Of a stretch of 64,000 nt of DNA, positions 15,841-25,631 are shown piece by piece (positions within the stretch are counted from its first letter, which is position 1; each line of letters opens with the position of its first letter). The DNA is from Lachnospiraceae bacterium M18-1 (lineage in GTDB: Bacteria; Bacillota; Clostridia; Lachnospirales; Lachnospiraceae). A program made the position numbers and the translations under genes. The DNA is taken from contig KE159609.1 of the NCBI GenBank assembly GCA_000403295.2, forward strand, positions 588,725-652,724. The letters run 5' to 3'. Below the pieces are notes generated by a model. It worked only from the letters and a program-made list of their open reading frames with translations. It was not told the origin of the DNA and ran no database searches.

Positions 15841-16210
15841 ACCTACCTGAATCATGGATATGATGAGGAAAAGGGTATTCCGAACCTGGAAGCGGAAGAT
15901 TAAAAAAGCGTCGGAGTACAGGGGCGGAGAGTATCTGAAGGAAGAAGCGAAAGATATCTACACCCCGGTGAAATGGAGATGCGCTTTCGGAAATGAGTTT
16001 GCCATGTCAACCAATGCGGTGCTTCATGGCGGGCACTGGTGTCCGGAATGCTTAAAGAAATCCTGGGCTTATCCGAAGATCGACAGAAAGAATCCGTTCT
16101 ACGCGTAGGTTTGGGATTCGCAGCACAGCCCGGAGGAAAACTATGAGATTCCGATGCAGTACAGTGCTTACGAAATTACCCGGGAATTGAAAGAGAAGCT
16201 GGGGATGTAA
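15841..16210 (+). pseudogene. Decayed C-terminal copy of the ene-reductase/SDR fusion
   Basis: The DNA encodes TYLNHGYDEEKG at 15841, then after a lost base near 15898 ASEYRGGEYL, an IYTPVKWRCAFGNEFAMS segment and NAVLHGGHWCPECL, then a TAG at 16106 where the intact protein has Gln, and a readable tail ending TRELKEKLGM at 16208. This matches the last 125 or so residues of the protein encoded at 46865-50335. One frameshift and one nonsense change show that it is dead. The ATG at 15854 is out of the original frame and not a true start. Confidence 0.85.
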
Positions 16211-16226
16211 TAGCTTCAATTTCTGA

Positions 16227-17453
16227 TTAACACTCCTGCTTTTTTGGCTGTTTACGGAATTCATTTGGTGTAATGCCATATTTTTTCTTAAAAACATTTT
16301 GAAAATATGCCTGACTGGAGAAGCAAAGATAATTGCTGATTTCACTGAGAGACTTATCTGTGTATGTAAGCAGACTTTTTGCTTCCTCCAGTTTACACCG
16401 CATAATAAAACTGCTCATATCAAATCCTAATTCCTTTTTGAAGTGCTTCGTAATGTATGAGCGGCTTTTTCCGACAAAGGCAGCTACATCATCAATCTGA
16501 ATCGGTTCATTCGGACGTTGGGAAATGTATTGTATACATTGAAAGACTTCTTTTGATAGCCCTTCTATCGGTATTTTGCGGTTACCTACTCGGGTAGTAA
16601 AGTCTGCCATCATTGTATAGTTTAGCGTATTAAAAGCATCAATATCTTGTGTTCTTTCACATTCATGTATGTAGAGATCACTTAGTTGGTAAGCCTGTTC
16701 CGTATCTAATCCGCCTGCAATAGCAGCGCGGGTTGCCAATGTCGCGGAGACAATAAAAAGATTGCGTGTGTGCTGCAGAATATTGGATGACAGAATTCCG
16801 GTCTTGATTGGATTTTCTGCAATCTGCTTTTTAAATGATGCCTCTAGCCGGGGAACATCTCCATGAGTAATACAATCCATGAAAGCCTGCTCAAATTCAT
16901 ATGTATTGTGAAAGTCCAGATATTCCCTTTTATTATACATTTCCATGGAATACTGGCGCGAAATATTATTCTGGATTGAATTATCAATTCGTGTCTGAAA
17001 GTGTTCTGAAACTTCAATTTTTTCCCCATTTATGCACAAATGAATAAATGACAGCATGTGAAGAAACTGGTTGAATGTAATGCATGGTGTATTTATGAGG
17101 ATATGTTTCATTTCCTCAGCGCTTTCTCCGGTTAGGCAGCACTCACGCAGAAAACCCTGTATGGTATCTTCTGAAACAGGTGTGCTGAATATTGGCCCAA
17201 TCACAATGAAATCCATTTTAGATGGAGAATTATTGATATTAACAAAGCCGAAATAACTGTACGAATCCGTAATAAAATAATCTGGATTAGTAGAAAACTT
17301 TATCTTTGATTCCAGAATTGCATTCCGTGTACCCATTTTTTTCAGCACAGAAGGGCAGGACCATTGTATCTCACTGGGCCATTGAAAATAGAGTATAGGG
17401 ATAAATGTGGAAGCGTAAAATTGTTGGCAAAAGTCAGTAATATCTGTAATCAT
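16227..17453 (-). CDS. AraC-family regulator 1
   Basis: A 408-aa regulator with a sensor-like N-terminal region (about 1-290; contains FIVIGPIFSTP) and a C-terminal AraC/XylS double helix-turn-helix (about 305-400). The second HTH, FIMRCKLEEAKSLL with SEISNYLCFSSQAYFQNVF, is nearly the same as in the paralogue encoded at 36628-37827, so both may read the same DNA box. GAAAAGGAG at 17461-17469 selects ATG 17453. It is divergent from a GH3 gene, with an AraC-type promoter in the shared gap. Probable role: activate the glycoside locus when a sugar or glycoside binds. The N-terminal fold is not recognised. Confidence 0.88.
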   Translation of the reverse strand: MITDITDFCQQFYASTFIPILYFQWPSEIQWSCPSVLKKMGTRNAILESKIKFSTNPDYFITDSYSYFGFVNINNSPSKMDFIVIGPIFSTPVSEDTIQGFLRECCLTGESAEEMKHILINTPCITFNQFLHMLSFIHLCINGEKIEVSEHFQTRIDNSIQNNISRQYSMEMYNKREYLDFHNTYEFEQAFMDCITHGDVPRLEASFKKQIAENPIKTGILSSNILQHTRNLFIVSATLATRAAIAGGLDTEQAYQLSDLYIHECERTQDIDAFNTLNYTMMADFTTRVGNRKIPIEGLSKEVFQCIQYISQRPNEPIQIDDVAAFVGKSRSYITKHFKKELGFDMSSFIMRCKLEEAKSLLTYTDKSLSEISNYLCFSSQAYFQNVFKKKYGITPNEFRKQPKKQEC

Positions 17454-17495
17454 GAAGATTCTCCTTTTCAAAAATATTGTATCTGTTGTTTCGAT

Positions 17496-17549
17496 TTTAT
17501 AATAAGAAAACCATAATTACAATACAAAATATGATTTTTCAAGTATTCT
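17496..17549 (+). promoter_or_regulatory. AraC-type activated promoter of GH3-1 (site 2 of 6)
   Basis: Distal repeat TTTATAATAAG (17496-17506), proximal repeat ATTACAATACA (17516-17526), 11 bp, then TATTCT (17544-17549) as -10. The TG of the extended -10 is not kept here (AA instead). The site lies between the divergent AraC-1 and GH3 genes, so it could also affect the regulator itself. Confidence 0.65.
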
Positions 17550-17573
17550 TATAAAAAATACAGGGAGGTAATC

Positions 17574-19853
17574 ATGGAACCTAAAGAATTAAAAAAATTG
17601 ATATCACAGATGACATTAGACGAAAAGGCAGGACTTTGTTCAGGAGCGGATTTTTGGAGTACAAAGGGAATTGAACGTCTGGGGATTCCGTCCGTGACAG
17701 TATCGGATGGACCACATGGATTACGTAAACAGAAAGATGCCGCTGATCATCTTGGGATAAATGAAAGTATAAAAGCAGTCTGCTTTCCAGCAGGATGTGC
17801 AGTGGCGGCCAGTTTCAGCAGGGAAATGGCAAGACTTTTGGGAGAAACTTTGGGAGAAGAATGCCAGGCAGAGGATGTCAGTGTTATTTTGGGACCTGCA
17901 ATGAATATTAAGAGATCCCCGTTATGCGGAAGGAATTTTGAGTATTATTCTGAAGATCCTTTGGTATCATCTGAAATGGCTACGGCCTATATTAATGGAG
18001 TTCAGAGCAAGTATGTAGGCACCAGTCCGAAACATTTTATGGCAAATAATCAGGAGTATCATCGTATGACCAGTTCCTCAATAATGGATGAACGGACGAT
18101 GCGGGAAATTTATTTGGCTTCATTTGAAAGTATGGTAAAGAAATCGAAACCATGGACGATTATGAACTCTTATAATCGTCTTAATGGAACTTATATGTGT
18201 GAAAATCAGGAGATGTTGACAGATGTACTGAGAAACCAGTGGGGATTTGACGGTTATGTGATGACTGACTGGGGGGCAATGAATGAACGTGTTGCTGCGT
18301 TAAAAGCAGGATGTGAACTGGAGATGCCCTCATCAGCAGGAGTTACAGACGCAGAAATTGTTTCAGCAGTCAAGTCGGGTGAGTTAGATGAAAAGGTTCT
18401 GGATGAGGCTGTTTTTCGAATTCTGAATATAACATATCGGTATCTTGAAAATAGAGATGGAAAAGCTGTGTTGAATCTATATTCCGGACACGATATTGCA
18501 AGGAAGATTGAAGAAGAAAGTATTGTACTTTTAAAGAATGAAGAAAATATCCTTCCGCTTTCAAAAAAAATGAAAGTGGCATTTATGGGAAAGTACGCTA
18601 GTAATCCAAGATATCAAGGTGGTGGAAGTTCTCATATTAATAGTTTTCGTGTGGAATCTGCAGTAGAAGCATCAGATGAAAATGAACAGATTATATATGC
18701 CCAGGGATACGATGATGCTCTCGATGAAATCAATGAACAGATGCAAAAGGAAGCCATAGAAGCAGCGAAAAACGCAGAAGTGGCAGTTGTATTTGCAGGC
18801 TTACCAGACAGCTTTGAATCGGAAGGATATGATAGGAAGCATCTACGCATGCCAAAATGTCAGAATCGACTGATCGAGGAAATAGCAGCGGTACAACCAA
18901 ATGTAGTGGTAGTTCTGCACAATGGAGCTCCAATTGAAATGCCTTGGATTGACCAGGTGAAAGGTGTATTAGAGGTATATTTGGGGGGACAGGCTGTCGG
19001 CAGAGCTACATGGAACGTGTTGTACGGCGAGGTAAATCCCAGCGGACGGCTTCCTGAGACATTTCCGCTCCGTTTGCAGGATACTCCTTGCTATTTATAC
19101 TATGGCGGTGAGAATGATGAATCAGAGTACAGGGAAGGGGTATTTGTAGGATACCGGTACTATACGTCAAAGTCTATAGAGGTATTGTTTCCATTTGGAT
19201 ATGGCCTCTCCTATACAACATTTACGTACAGTAATCTAAAATTTGATAAAACCAGTATGAAGTCTTCTGAGAAATTAAAGGTTACAGTAGATGTTACAAA
19301 TACAGGTGAAAGAACAGGAAAAGAAGTGGTGCAGCTTTATGTAAGTGCCAAGGAAAGTAACGTTATCCGTCCAGTAAGAGAACTGCGAGCATTTGAAAAA
19401 GTGGAACTTTGTCCCCAGGAGACGAAGCAGGTCGTATTTGAACTGGATGTCCGTGCATTTGCTTATTGGGACGTGAGAATACATGACTGGTATGCAGAAA
19501 CAGGAGAATATGAGATTCAACTCGGAAAAGATGCCTCTCATATGATAGTATATGGAAATATACATTTGGAAGCAGAAGGAAATATTCCGAAGGTCTATAC
19601 CTTGAATTCAACGCTTGGAGAGATTATGGCTGATTCAAAAGGAAGGGCTGTTTTCGGGAAGATTATGGGAAGCATCATGGGTGGAAATACAGAAGAAACA
19701 CAAATGAAGTCGGATTCTCAGGGGGAGGGTATGATGAATCAGGAAATGTTTACTGCTATGATGGAAGGGATGCCTCTTCGACAGATGCTTAGTTTTATTC
19801 CAGGAATTCAGAAAGAGACGATTCTGGAGTTGATAGATGCTTTAAATGGATGA
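17574..19853 (+). CDS. GH3 beta-glycosidase 1
   Basis: A 759-aa GH3 enzyme, probably a cytoplasmic beta-glucosidase or a related exo-acting beta-glycosidase. The TIM-barrel domain covers about 1-300 with nucleophile Asp232 in YVMTDWGAMNE; the alpha/beta sandwich domain follows (RYQGGGSSHINSF near its start, SEGYDRKHLRMP later), then a fibronectin-III-like domain (about 560-665). Residues 675-759 are an extra C-terminal module (TLNSTLGEIM to IDALNG), also seen in GH3-3 and both long GH78 enzymes. No signal peptide. GGGAGG precedes the ATG. It is about as long as GH3-3 (44550) and very similar to it. Confidence 0.9.
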   Translation: MEPKELKKLISQMTLDEKAGLCSGADFWSTKGIERLGIPSVTVSDGPHGLRKQKDAADHLGINESIKAVCFPAGCAVAASFSREMARLLGETLGEECQAEDVSVILGPAMNIKRSPLCGRNFEYYSEDPLVSSEMATAYINGVQSKYVGTSPKHFMANNQEYHRMTSSSIMDERTMREIYLASFESMVKKSKPWTIMNSYNRLNGTYMCENQEMLTDVLRNQWGFDGYVMTDWGAMNERVAALKAGCELEMPSSAGVTDAEIVSAVKSGELDEKVLDEAVFRILNITYRYLENRDGKAVLNLYSGHDIARKIEEESIVLLKNEENILPLSKKMKVAFMGKYASNPRYQGGGSSHINSFRVESAVEASDENEQIIYAQGYDDALDEINEQMQKEAIEAAKNAEVAVVFAGLPDSFESEGYDRKHLRMPKCQNRLIEEIAAVQPNVVVVLHNGAPIEMPWIDQVKGVLEVYLGGQAVGRATWNVLYGEVNPSGRLPETFPLRLQDTPCYLYYGGENDESEYREGVFVGYRYYTSKSIEVLFPFGYGLSYTTFTYSNLKFDKTSMKSSEKLKVTVDVTNTGERTGKEVVQLYVSAKESNVIRPVRELRAFEKVELCPQETKQVVFELDVRAFAYWDVRIHDWYAETGEYEIQLGKDASHMIVYGNIHLEAEGNIPKVYTLNSTLGEIMADSKGRAVFGKIMGSIMGGNTEETQMKSDSQGEGMMNQEMFTAMMEGMPLRQMLSFIPGIQKETILELIDALNG

Positions 19854-19861
19854 AGCCCATA

Positions 19862-19915
19862 TTTACAATAAGAAACTCATAGTTGTAATACAAGCATAAG
19901 ATAATTTGCTATATT
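19862..19915 (+). promoter_or_regulatory. AraC-type activated promoter of the GPH1 operon (site 3 of 6)
   Basis: Distal repeat TTTACAATAAG (19862-19872), proximal repeat GTTGTAATACA (19882-19892), 11 bp, then extended -10 TGCTATATT (19907-19915). It begins only 9 bp after the GH3-1 stop, so the following genes can be read independently of GH3-1. Confidence 0.7.
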
Positions 19916-19951
19916 GATTTCAGAAATTAATATAGAAAAGGAGAAGAGAAA

Positions 19952-21400
19952 ATGGGAAAGAAAGACAAAAACGCGGTCAGATATGACCGTGACGGAATTC
20001 AGAAGGTAATGCGGACACGAGACTATTTTGCAGATTCGTTAGGGATGTTTGCGCTGAATATTATCAGTGGACTGGTGGGACAGCTTACATATTTTTATAC
20101 GGATAAAATAGGGATTGCTGCTGGGGCAGTTGGAACGGTATTTATGCTCTGCAAAATTTTGGATGCATTTACTGATTTGATCATGGGGAATATTGTAGAT
20201 AATACAAAACCAGGAAAAGAAAAGTACCGCCCATGGCTTCTAAAGGCAGGTGTTCCGGCAGGTATTCTGCTGGCATTGATGTTCACAGTGCCAAAGGGTG
20301 GCCAAGGAATCCAGATTGCTTATGCAATGGTAACAAATCTGGTGCTTACGGCAGTATTATACACTGCAATCAGTATTCCATATTCATCGCTCATGATTGT
20401 GCGTACAAATAGTCAGGAAGAAAGAGGATACATGGGTACATGGAGAGCTGCTTCGGGATATGTGTCTGGCATGGTGATCGCAATTGCGATTATCCCAATC
20501 ACTAATATGTTGGGAGGAAATCAAAGTGCATGGATTAAGGTAGGTGTTATCTTTGGTGCGCTTATCGTACTTGCCATGCTGATCTGTTACAAATATGCAA
20601 AAGAAACAGCGGTTATAGCAGGCAATGATACACAAGATAATTCCGTGCAGACAGAAGAAGATGACAACCTGGGTATGAAAGAAGCTCTTGGTTATTTATT
20701 TAAAAATAAATATTGGATTATTGTCCTTGTTGTAAACTTTATGTCACAGGTATCTTATGGGCTTTCTAATACATCCGGTACATATTATTGTAAATGGATT
20801 TACGGAGACGATAATTTGGTGGCAGTTTTGGGAGGTGTGGGTCTTATTCCAACAATTTTAGGATTTTTGTTAGTAACACCTCTTGTAAAAAAATTGGGGG
20901 CAGTTACAACGATAAAGGCATCTCTTGCAATGGGATTGATTGCCAGTGCGATACGCCTTGTGAATCCATATAATTTCACACTAAATACGGCTATGGGATG
21001 TATTGTAACCTTTACGAATATTCCGACAATGTGTCTTGGCGGCGTTTTGACTGCAATGGCTGTAGATTATAATGAGTACAAGTTTGGTAAAAGAATGGTA
21101 GCTCGTTCTGGAAGTGCCATTAGTTTTGGCTCTAAAATCGGCAGTGGAATTGGAGCTTCACTGGTGAGCTGGTGCCTGGCAGCGGCAAGCTATAGTGCAG
21201 AAACAGAAGCAGCAAGAGTAGCGGCAGGCGAAGCAGTTTCTATGGCAACACGGCAGGCAATCTTCACATTTTCCATCTATGTGCCATTAATTCTGTTTAT
21301 AGTTATGTTTGTGATGACCAGTAGATTTGATTTGGAAAAGAAGATTGGAGAAATTCAGGGAGAAATAGCAAAGCGAAAAGAGCAGGCAGTGGAAAAGTAA
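19952..21400 (+). CDS. GPH-family sugar:cation symporter 1
   Basis: A 482-aa transporter of the glycoside-pentoside-hexuronide:cation symporter family (MelB type), with 12 predicted membrane spans. Family patterns are visible: DAFTDLIMGNIVDNTKPGKE near residues 70-90 and KYRPWLLKAG after it. It would import a glycoside with sodium or protons. Two paralogues (40850 and 42315) lie in the same locus. It heads an operon with GH78, GH5, GH94, a winged-helix protein and GH43. AAAGGAGAAG precedes the ATG. Confidence 0.9.
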   Translation: MGKKDKNAVRYDRDGIQKVMRTRDYFADSLGMFALNIISGLVGQLTYFYTDKIGIAAGAVGTVFMLCKILDAFTDLIMGNIVDNTKPGKEKYRPWLLKAGVPAGILLALMFTVPKGGQGIQIAYAMVTNLVLTAVLYTAISIPYSSLMIVRTNSQEERGYMGTWRAASGYVSGMVIAIAIIPITNMLGGNQSAWIKVGVIFGALIVLAMLICYKYAKETAVIAGNDTQDNSVQTEEDDNLGMKEALGYLFKNKYWIIVLVVNFMSQVSYGLSNTSGTYYCKWIYGDDNLVAVLGGVGLIPTILGFLLVTPLVKKLGAVTTIKASLAMGLIASAIRLVNPYNFTLNTAMGCIVTFTNIPTMCLGGVLTAMAVDYNEYKFGKRMVARSGSAISFGSKIGSGIGASLVSWCLAAASYSAETEAARVAAGEAVSMATRQAIFTFSIYVPLILFIVMFVMTSRFDLEKKIGEIQGEIAKRKEQAVEK

Positions 21401-21444
21401 AAGAAAAATAGAAAATCGAAAAGTGAATATTAAGAGGTGCAGAT

Positions 21445-24171
21445 ATGATCATTTATGATTTTAGAGTGGAGTATCAGACAAATCCAGTAGGTCTTTCTGT
21501 TAGAAAGCCGAGGTTTTCATGGAAAATAAAATCCGATAAAAAAAATACCATTCAAAGTTCATACTGCCTTCAAGTGACCAGTGGCGGAAGATGCTTCTGG
21601 GACAGCGCAAGAACGGAATCTGATAATTCCGTTCTTGTGCCATATGAAGGAAAAAAACTGGATGCGGAAACAACATATACAGTGAAACTAGGAGTAGAAA
21701 ATAATCATGGTGAGTATGCGGAGGCGCATATGACATTTGAAACAGGCATCTTTGACCCGAAAACATTTACGGCAGAGATGATTACCCATGATTTTCCAGA
21801 GGAAGAAACAGCATGCCCTGTCTTTTATCGGACATTTACTGTAGAGAAAAAAGTGGAAAAGGCTTATATATATGCAACGGCACATGGAGTATATGAATTA
21901 AGACTGAACAGAGAGCGGATAGGACAGGACTATATGATGCCCGGTTGGACCAGTTATCATAAGCGGCTTCAATACCAGCAGTATGATATTACGGAGGAGT
22001 TACGCAAAGAAAATGAGATTACGATGACGGTCGGAAACGGATGGTATAAAGGCATCCTGGGGTTCGACTGTAAACCGAACCGGTATGGAAACAGGGTAGA
22101 GGCATTTGCGGAAATTCATATCATTTATCAGGATGGAAGCCGTGAAATTATTGCTACAGATGAGACCTGGAAGGTAAGAACCGGAGAAATCTATTACAGC
22201 GAAATATATATGGGGGAGACGGTAGATACATGTCAATTGAAGAAAAAGGAAGGAAATGTGTCGGCCGTCCCATTTGATAAGTCTGTTCTCGTGGCACAGG
22301 AAAGCGAGCCGGTGCGTGTCACGGAGCGGCTCGCGCCGAAGAAAATCTTCACGGATTCCAAAGGGAATCATGTGGTGGATTTTGGGCAGAACATCACGGG
22401 GCTTGTGGAAATCCGTACTTGCGGAGAAAAGGGGCAGACGATTGTCGTACGGCATGCGGAAACGTTGGATAAGGACGGAAATTTCTACCCGGAGACCCTG
22501 CGCTCGGCAAAGTCAGAAGATACCTTTATCTGCAACGGCAGTGAGCAGATAATGTTTCCTCATTTCACATTTCATGGGTTCCGGTATATTGCCGTGTGCG
22601 GGATCAAAGATATGAAACCTGAGATGTTTACGGCCTGTGCAATGCATTCAGATATGGAAAAGATTGGTGCTTTTCACTGTTCTAACCCGAAGGTGGTTCA
22701 ACTGCAGAGCAATATTTCATGGGGGCTTCGGGACAATTTCTTTGACATTCCGACAGACTGTCCCCAGAGAGATGAACGGCTGGGATGGATGGGCGATGCA
22801 CAGGTATTTTCATGGACGGCGGCGTTTAACAGGAATACCGCAAGGTTTTTCTCAAAATGGATGCATGATATCGCGGCGGAATCATCATTGGAACAGGGAG
22901 TTCCCCATGTAGTGCCGGATATTATGGGGTCCTATAGTTCTTCCGCTTGGAGCGATGCTGCCGTGATCATTCCATGGGTTGTTTATCAGAGCTACGGTGA
23001 TAAAAGGATTTTGGAGGAATCCTGGCAGTGTATGCATGAATGGGTGGATTATATACACAACCATACGAATGAGAATGGTCTTTGGATGTCAGGATTCCAA
23101 TATGGTGACTGGCTGGCGCTGGATAAAGAAGAAAGCGCGGACCGAACCGGCGCTACGGATAAGTATATGATCGCGAACGCGTATTATTTATATGTGACAG
23201 ATTTGGTGAAACAGACAGCGGAGGTTCTTGGAAAAGAAAAAGAAGCAGAAGAGTATAGAAAATTGTATGATGAGACGTTGGATTCTTTCCGGGAGGAGTA
23301 TTTTACATCCCGCGGACGTATCGTCAGTGAAACACAGACCGGCTGTGTACTTGCGCTGTATTTTCAGCTCGCAAGGGAAAAGGACAGGGAGCAGATTTTA
23401 AAAACGCTGATTGGAAATATAGAAAATCATAAAAACCATCTTTCAACAGGGTTTGTAGGAACTCCATATCTCTGCCATGCATTGTCAGAAAGCGGCGCGC
23501 ATGATATGGCTTCCCTGCTGTTTATGAGAGAAGACTATCCATCCTGGCTGTATGCAGTGGATATGGGGGCAACGACCATATGGGAGAGATGGAATTCCAT
23601 AATGCCGGACGGCACATTTGAAATGTCGGGGATGAATTCCCTGAACCATTATGCATATGGCTCAATCGGTGACTGGATGTACCGCAAAGTGGCAGGTATC
23701 AACCAACTGGAGCCGGGATACCACAGGTTCTGTATCCGGCCGATGTTCGTAAAGGGAATTGAGGAAACACATGCGGAACTGGAATCTCCATATGGAAAGA
23801 TCGTCAGTGAGTGGAGATGTAAAAATAAAAAGATATATGTGAAAATTGTAGTCCCGGAAAATACGAGTGCAAGAATCTATCTTCCGGAAAAGGAAGATGT
23901 GATAGAAACAGGGTCCGGTACTTATGAATATGAGTATGAGACGAATACTTGCCTGAAGGCATTACGATATACCATGGACAGCAGCCTGAGAGAGATTGCG
24001 GCGCAGCCTTTGGGAAGGCAGATGCTGGAACAGGCGTCTCCGGGGATGTTTGATAATCCAATGATTGAATATGCATATCCGATGACACTAGCAGAAATGC
24101 TGGGAGCGGCGCCGGAAGCGAGGCCGTTGTATGAGGTCGTTGTGGATGCATTGAATCAGCAGGATGAGTAG
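21445..24171 (+). CDS. GH78 alpha-L-rhamnosidase 1
   Basis: A 908-aa GH78 enzyme, which releases terminal L-rhamnose with inversion. N-terminal beta-sandwich domains cover about 1-430 and include FRVEYQTNPVGL and HGVYELRLN. The (alpha/alpha)6 barrel carries the family signature DCPQRDERLGWMGD with Glu444, and ATTIWERWNS with Glu714. Residues 842-908 are an additional C-terminal module (TMDSSLREI to VDALNQ) shared with GH78-2 and two GH3 enzymes. No signal peptide, so cytoplasmic. GAGGTG precedes the ATG. It lies 44 bp after the GPH1 gene. Rhamnosidase substrates include plant flavonoid glycosides, saponins and rhamnogalacturonan pieces; which applies is not shown. Confidence 0.9.
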   Translation: MIIYDFRVEYQTNPVGLSVRKPRFSWKIKSDKKNTIQSSYCLQVTSGGRCFWDSARTESDNSVLVPYEGKKLDAETTYTVKLGVENNHGEYAEAHMTFETGIFDPKTFTAEMITHDFPEEETACPVFYRTFTVEKKVEKAYIYATAHGVYELRLNRERIGQDYMMPGWTSYHKRLQYQQYDITEELRKENEITMTVGNGWYKGILGFDCKPNRYGNRVEAFAEIHIIYQDGSREIIATDETWKVRTGEIYYSEIYMGETVDTCQLKKKEGNVSAVPFDKSVLVAQESEPVRVTERLAPKKIFTDSKGNHVVDFGQNITGLVEIRTCGEKGQTIVVRHAETLDKDGNFYPETLRSAKSEDTFICNGSEQIMFPHFTFHGFRYIAVCGIKDMKPEMFTACAMHSDMEKIGAFHCSNPKVVQLQSNISWGLRDNFFDIPTDCPQRDERLGWMGDAQVFSWTAAFNRNTARFFSKWMHDIAAESSLEQGVPHVVPDIMGSYSSSAWSDAAVIIPWVVYQSYGDKRILEESWQCMHEWVDYIHNHTNENGLWMSGFQYGDWLALDKEESADRTGATDKYMIANAYYLYVTDLVKQTAEVLGKEKEAEEYRKLYDETLDSFREEYFTSRGRIVSETQTGCVLALYFQLAREKDREQILKTLIGNIENHKNHLSTGFVGTPYLCHALSESGAHDMASLLFMREDYPSWLYAVDMGATTIWERWNSIMPDGTFEMSGMNSLNHYAYGSIGDWMYRKVAGINQLEPGYHRFCIRPMFVKGIEETHAELESPYGKIVSEWRCKNKKIYVKIVVPENTSARIYLPEKEDVIETGSGTYEYEYETNTCLKALRYTMDSSLREIAAQPLGRQMLEQASPGMFDNPMIEYAYPMTLAEMLGAAPEARPLYEVVVDALNQQDE

Positions 24172-24206
24172 ACTGATTTCTGTAAAAGTAAATGAAGGAA
24201 AGGTAG

Positions 24207-25619
24207 ATGACAGGGATGGAAAAACTCAAAGTGAAAGGGAAACGGTTTGTCAACGAATCGGGAAAAGTAGTTTTGTTACAGGGAATTAATTTTGTATGTA
24301 AAGAAAAAGAAATGGGTTATATGTGGCCGGAGCATAAAAAACTTTTTGCATGGAGTGCCGAAAGTGGATTTAACTTAATCCGCCTTGGTATCTTCTGGGA
24401 TGCAGTGGAGCCGGAACCAGGACAGTATGATGATGTTTACCTAGAGCGGATCAGTGAGATCATTCGGGATGCTGAAGAGGAGAACTTATATGTATTGGTT
24501 GATATGCATCAGGATTTGTGGTCAGTGCTGTATGCGGATGGAGCGCCAAAGTGGGCCACAGTTACAGATGGGGCAGACCATCCCCAGGACTGTGCTATGT
24601 GGTTTGATGCGTATTTAAGAAGTGATGCGATTATCAATGCGGCTGACCACTTCTGGAAAAATGACAAAGCCGGAGATGAAATCGGCTTGATGGATCACTA
24701 TGTGGATATGTGGGGGCATATTGCGGAAAAACTGGAAGGACATGATAATATCATTGGGTATGAGCCGATGAATGAGCCGTTTATGGGAAGTCTTGCAAGG
24801 AATACCTTCGGTATGGCAGGAATGAAGACAAAGGAAAAGTACCCAGAGTTTGATTTTGCTACCATGCAGGGTATTACGCCAGAGAGTCAGGCGTATATGG
24901 GAAGTATTGTAGGAGAGGCATTCATGGAGTTTGACAGGAATACACTGATGCCGTTTTATCAGAAAATGAATGATGTAATCCGTAAGTATACGAAGACTGC
25001 TCTTGCGACAGGTGGTAATATTTACTGCAGCGCAAATTTTCCATCTGGAATCGGTCGTGTCCTGGGAACAGGCGGAGAAGCTGAGAGCCAGCAGATTTAC
25101 GCTCCTCACGGATATGATTCCGTTGTAGATAGTGATAATTATGAGAATTTTAACCGGGAAAATGTAGAAATACTATTTGCGGATAAGAAAGCAACACAGA
25201 ATCGGCTTGGTATGCCAGTGATTGTAGGGGAATGGGGAGCCTTTCCTAGCAAAGATTTTACAAATTTGCTGATTGACCATATGAATGAAATTTTGGAAAA
25301 ATACCAGTGGAGTTCTACCTATTGGCAGTATACTCCGGGTATGGAAAAGGATGACCACTATACGGCATTGAAGCGTGCGTATCCGGTAGAGACAGAAGGA
25401 AATTTATGCTCATATCATTATAATAGAGAAAAGAAGGAACTGGAAGTTGTCTGGGAAGGCACGGAACTGTTTTGTTTCGTTCCATTTCCGGATCTGGAAA
25501 TCAAAGCCGAATCTGAGGTGAAATCAGCGGTAGAGAGCGTGCGGAAGGATTCCTGCTATGTACGCCTGTCTGCTGATAGTGTCAAGAAAAGAACCGTATG
25601 CATACGAAGCAAAAAATAG
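24207..25619 (+). CDS. GH5 enzyme of the endoglycoceramidase/diglycosidase type
   Basis: A 470-aa GH5 enzyme. The barrel has the acid/base Glu190 in GYEPMNEP and the nucleophile Glu342 in VIVGEWGAFP. The opening (FVNESGKVVLLQGINFVCKE), the VDMHQDLWS segment and a C-terminal beta-sandwich (after about residue 390) are like endoglycoceramidases. Relatives in this part of GH5 release whole disaccharides from lipids or plant aglycones, for example rutinose-releasing diglycosidases, which would fit a rhamnosidase locus; that is inference. No signal peptide. The start at 24207 has AAGGAAAGG close by; ATG 24216 is possible. It sits 35 bp after GH78-1 in the same operon. Confidence 0.8.
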   Translation: MTGMEKLKVKGKRFVNESGKVVLLQGINFVCKEKEMGYMWPEHKKLFAWSAESGFNLIRLGIFWDAVEPEPGQYDDVYLERISEIIRDAEEENLYVLVDMHQDLWSVLYADGAPKWATVTDGADHPQDCAMWFDAYLRSDAIINAADHFWKNDKAGDEIGLMDHYVDMWGHIAEKLEGHDNIIGYEPMNEPFMGSLARNTFGMAGMKTKEKYPEFDFATMQGITPESQAYMGSIVGEAFMEFDRNTLMPFYQKMNDVIRKYTKTALATGGNIYCSANFPSGIGRVLGTGGEAESQQIYAPHGYDSVVDSDNYENFNRENVEILFADKKATQNRLGMPVIVGEWGAFPSKDFTNLLIDHMNEILEKYQWSSTYWQYTPGMEKDDHYTALKRAYPVETEGNLCSYHYNREKKELEVVWEGTELFCFVPFPDLEIKAESEVKSAVESVRKDSCYVRLSADSVKKRTVCIRSKK

Positions 25620-25631
25620 AAAGGTTGCGCT

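Noticed and set aside
15854..16108. 84-codon frame that could be called a small zinc-ribbon protein
   Set aside because: Comparison with 49968-50335 shows that it starts out of frame and stops at a nonsense codon; it is part of a reductase remnant.
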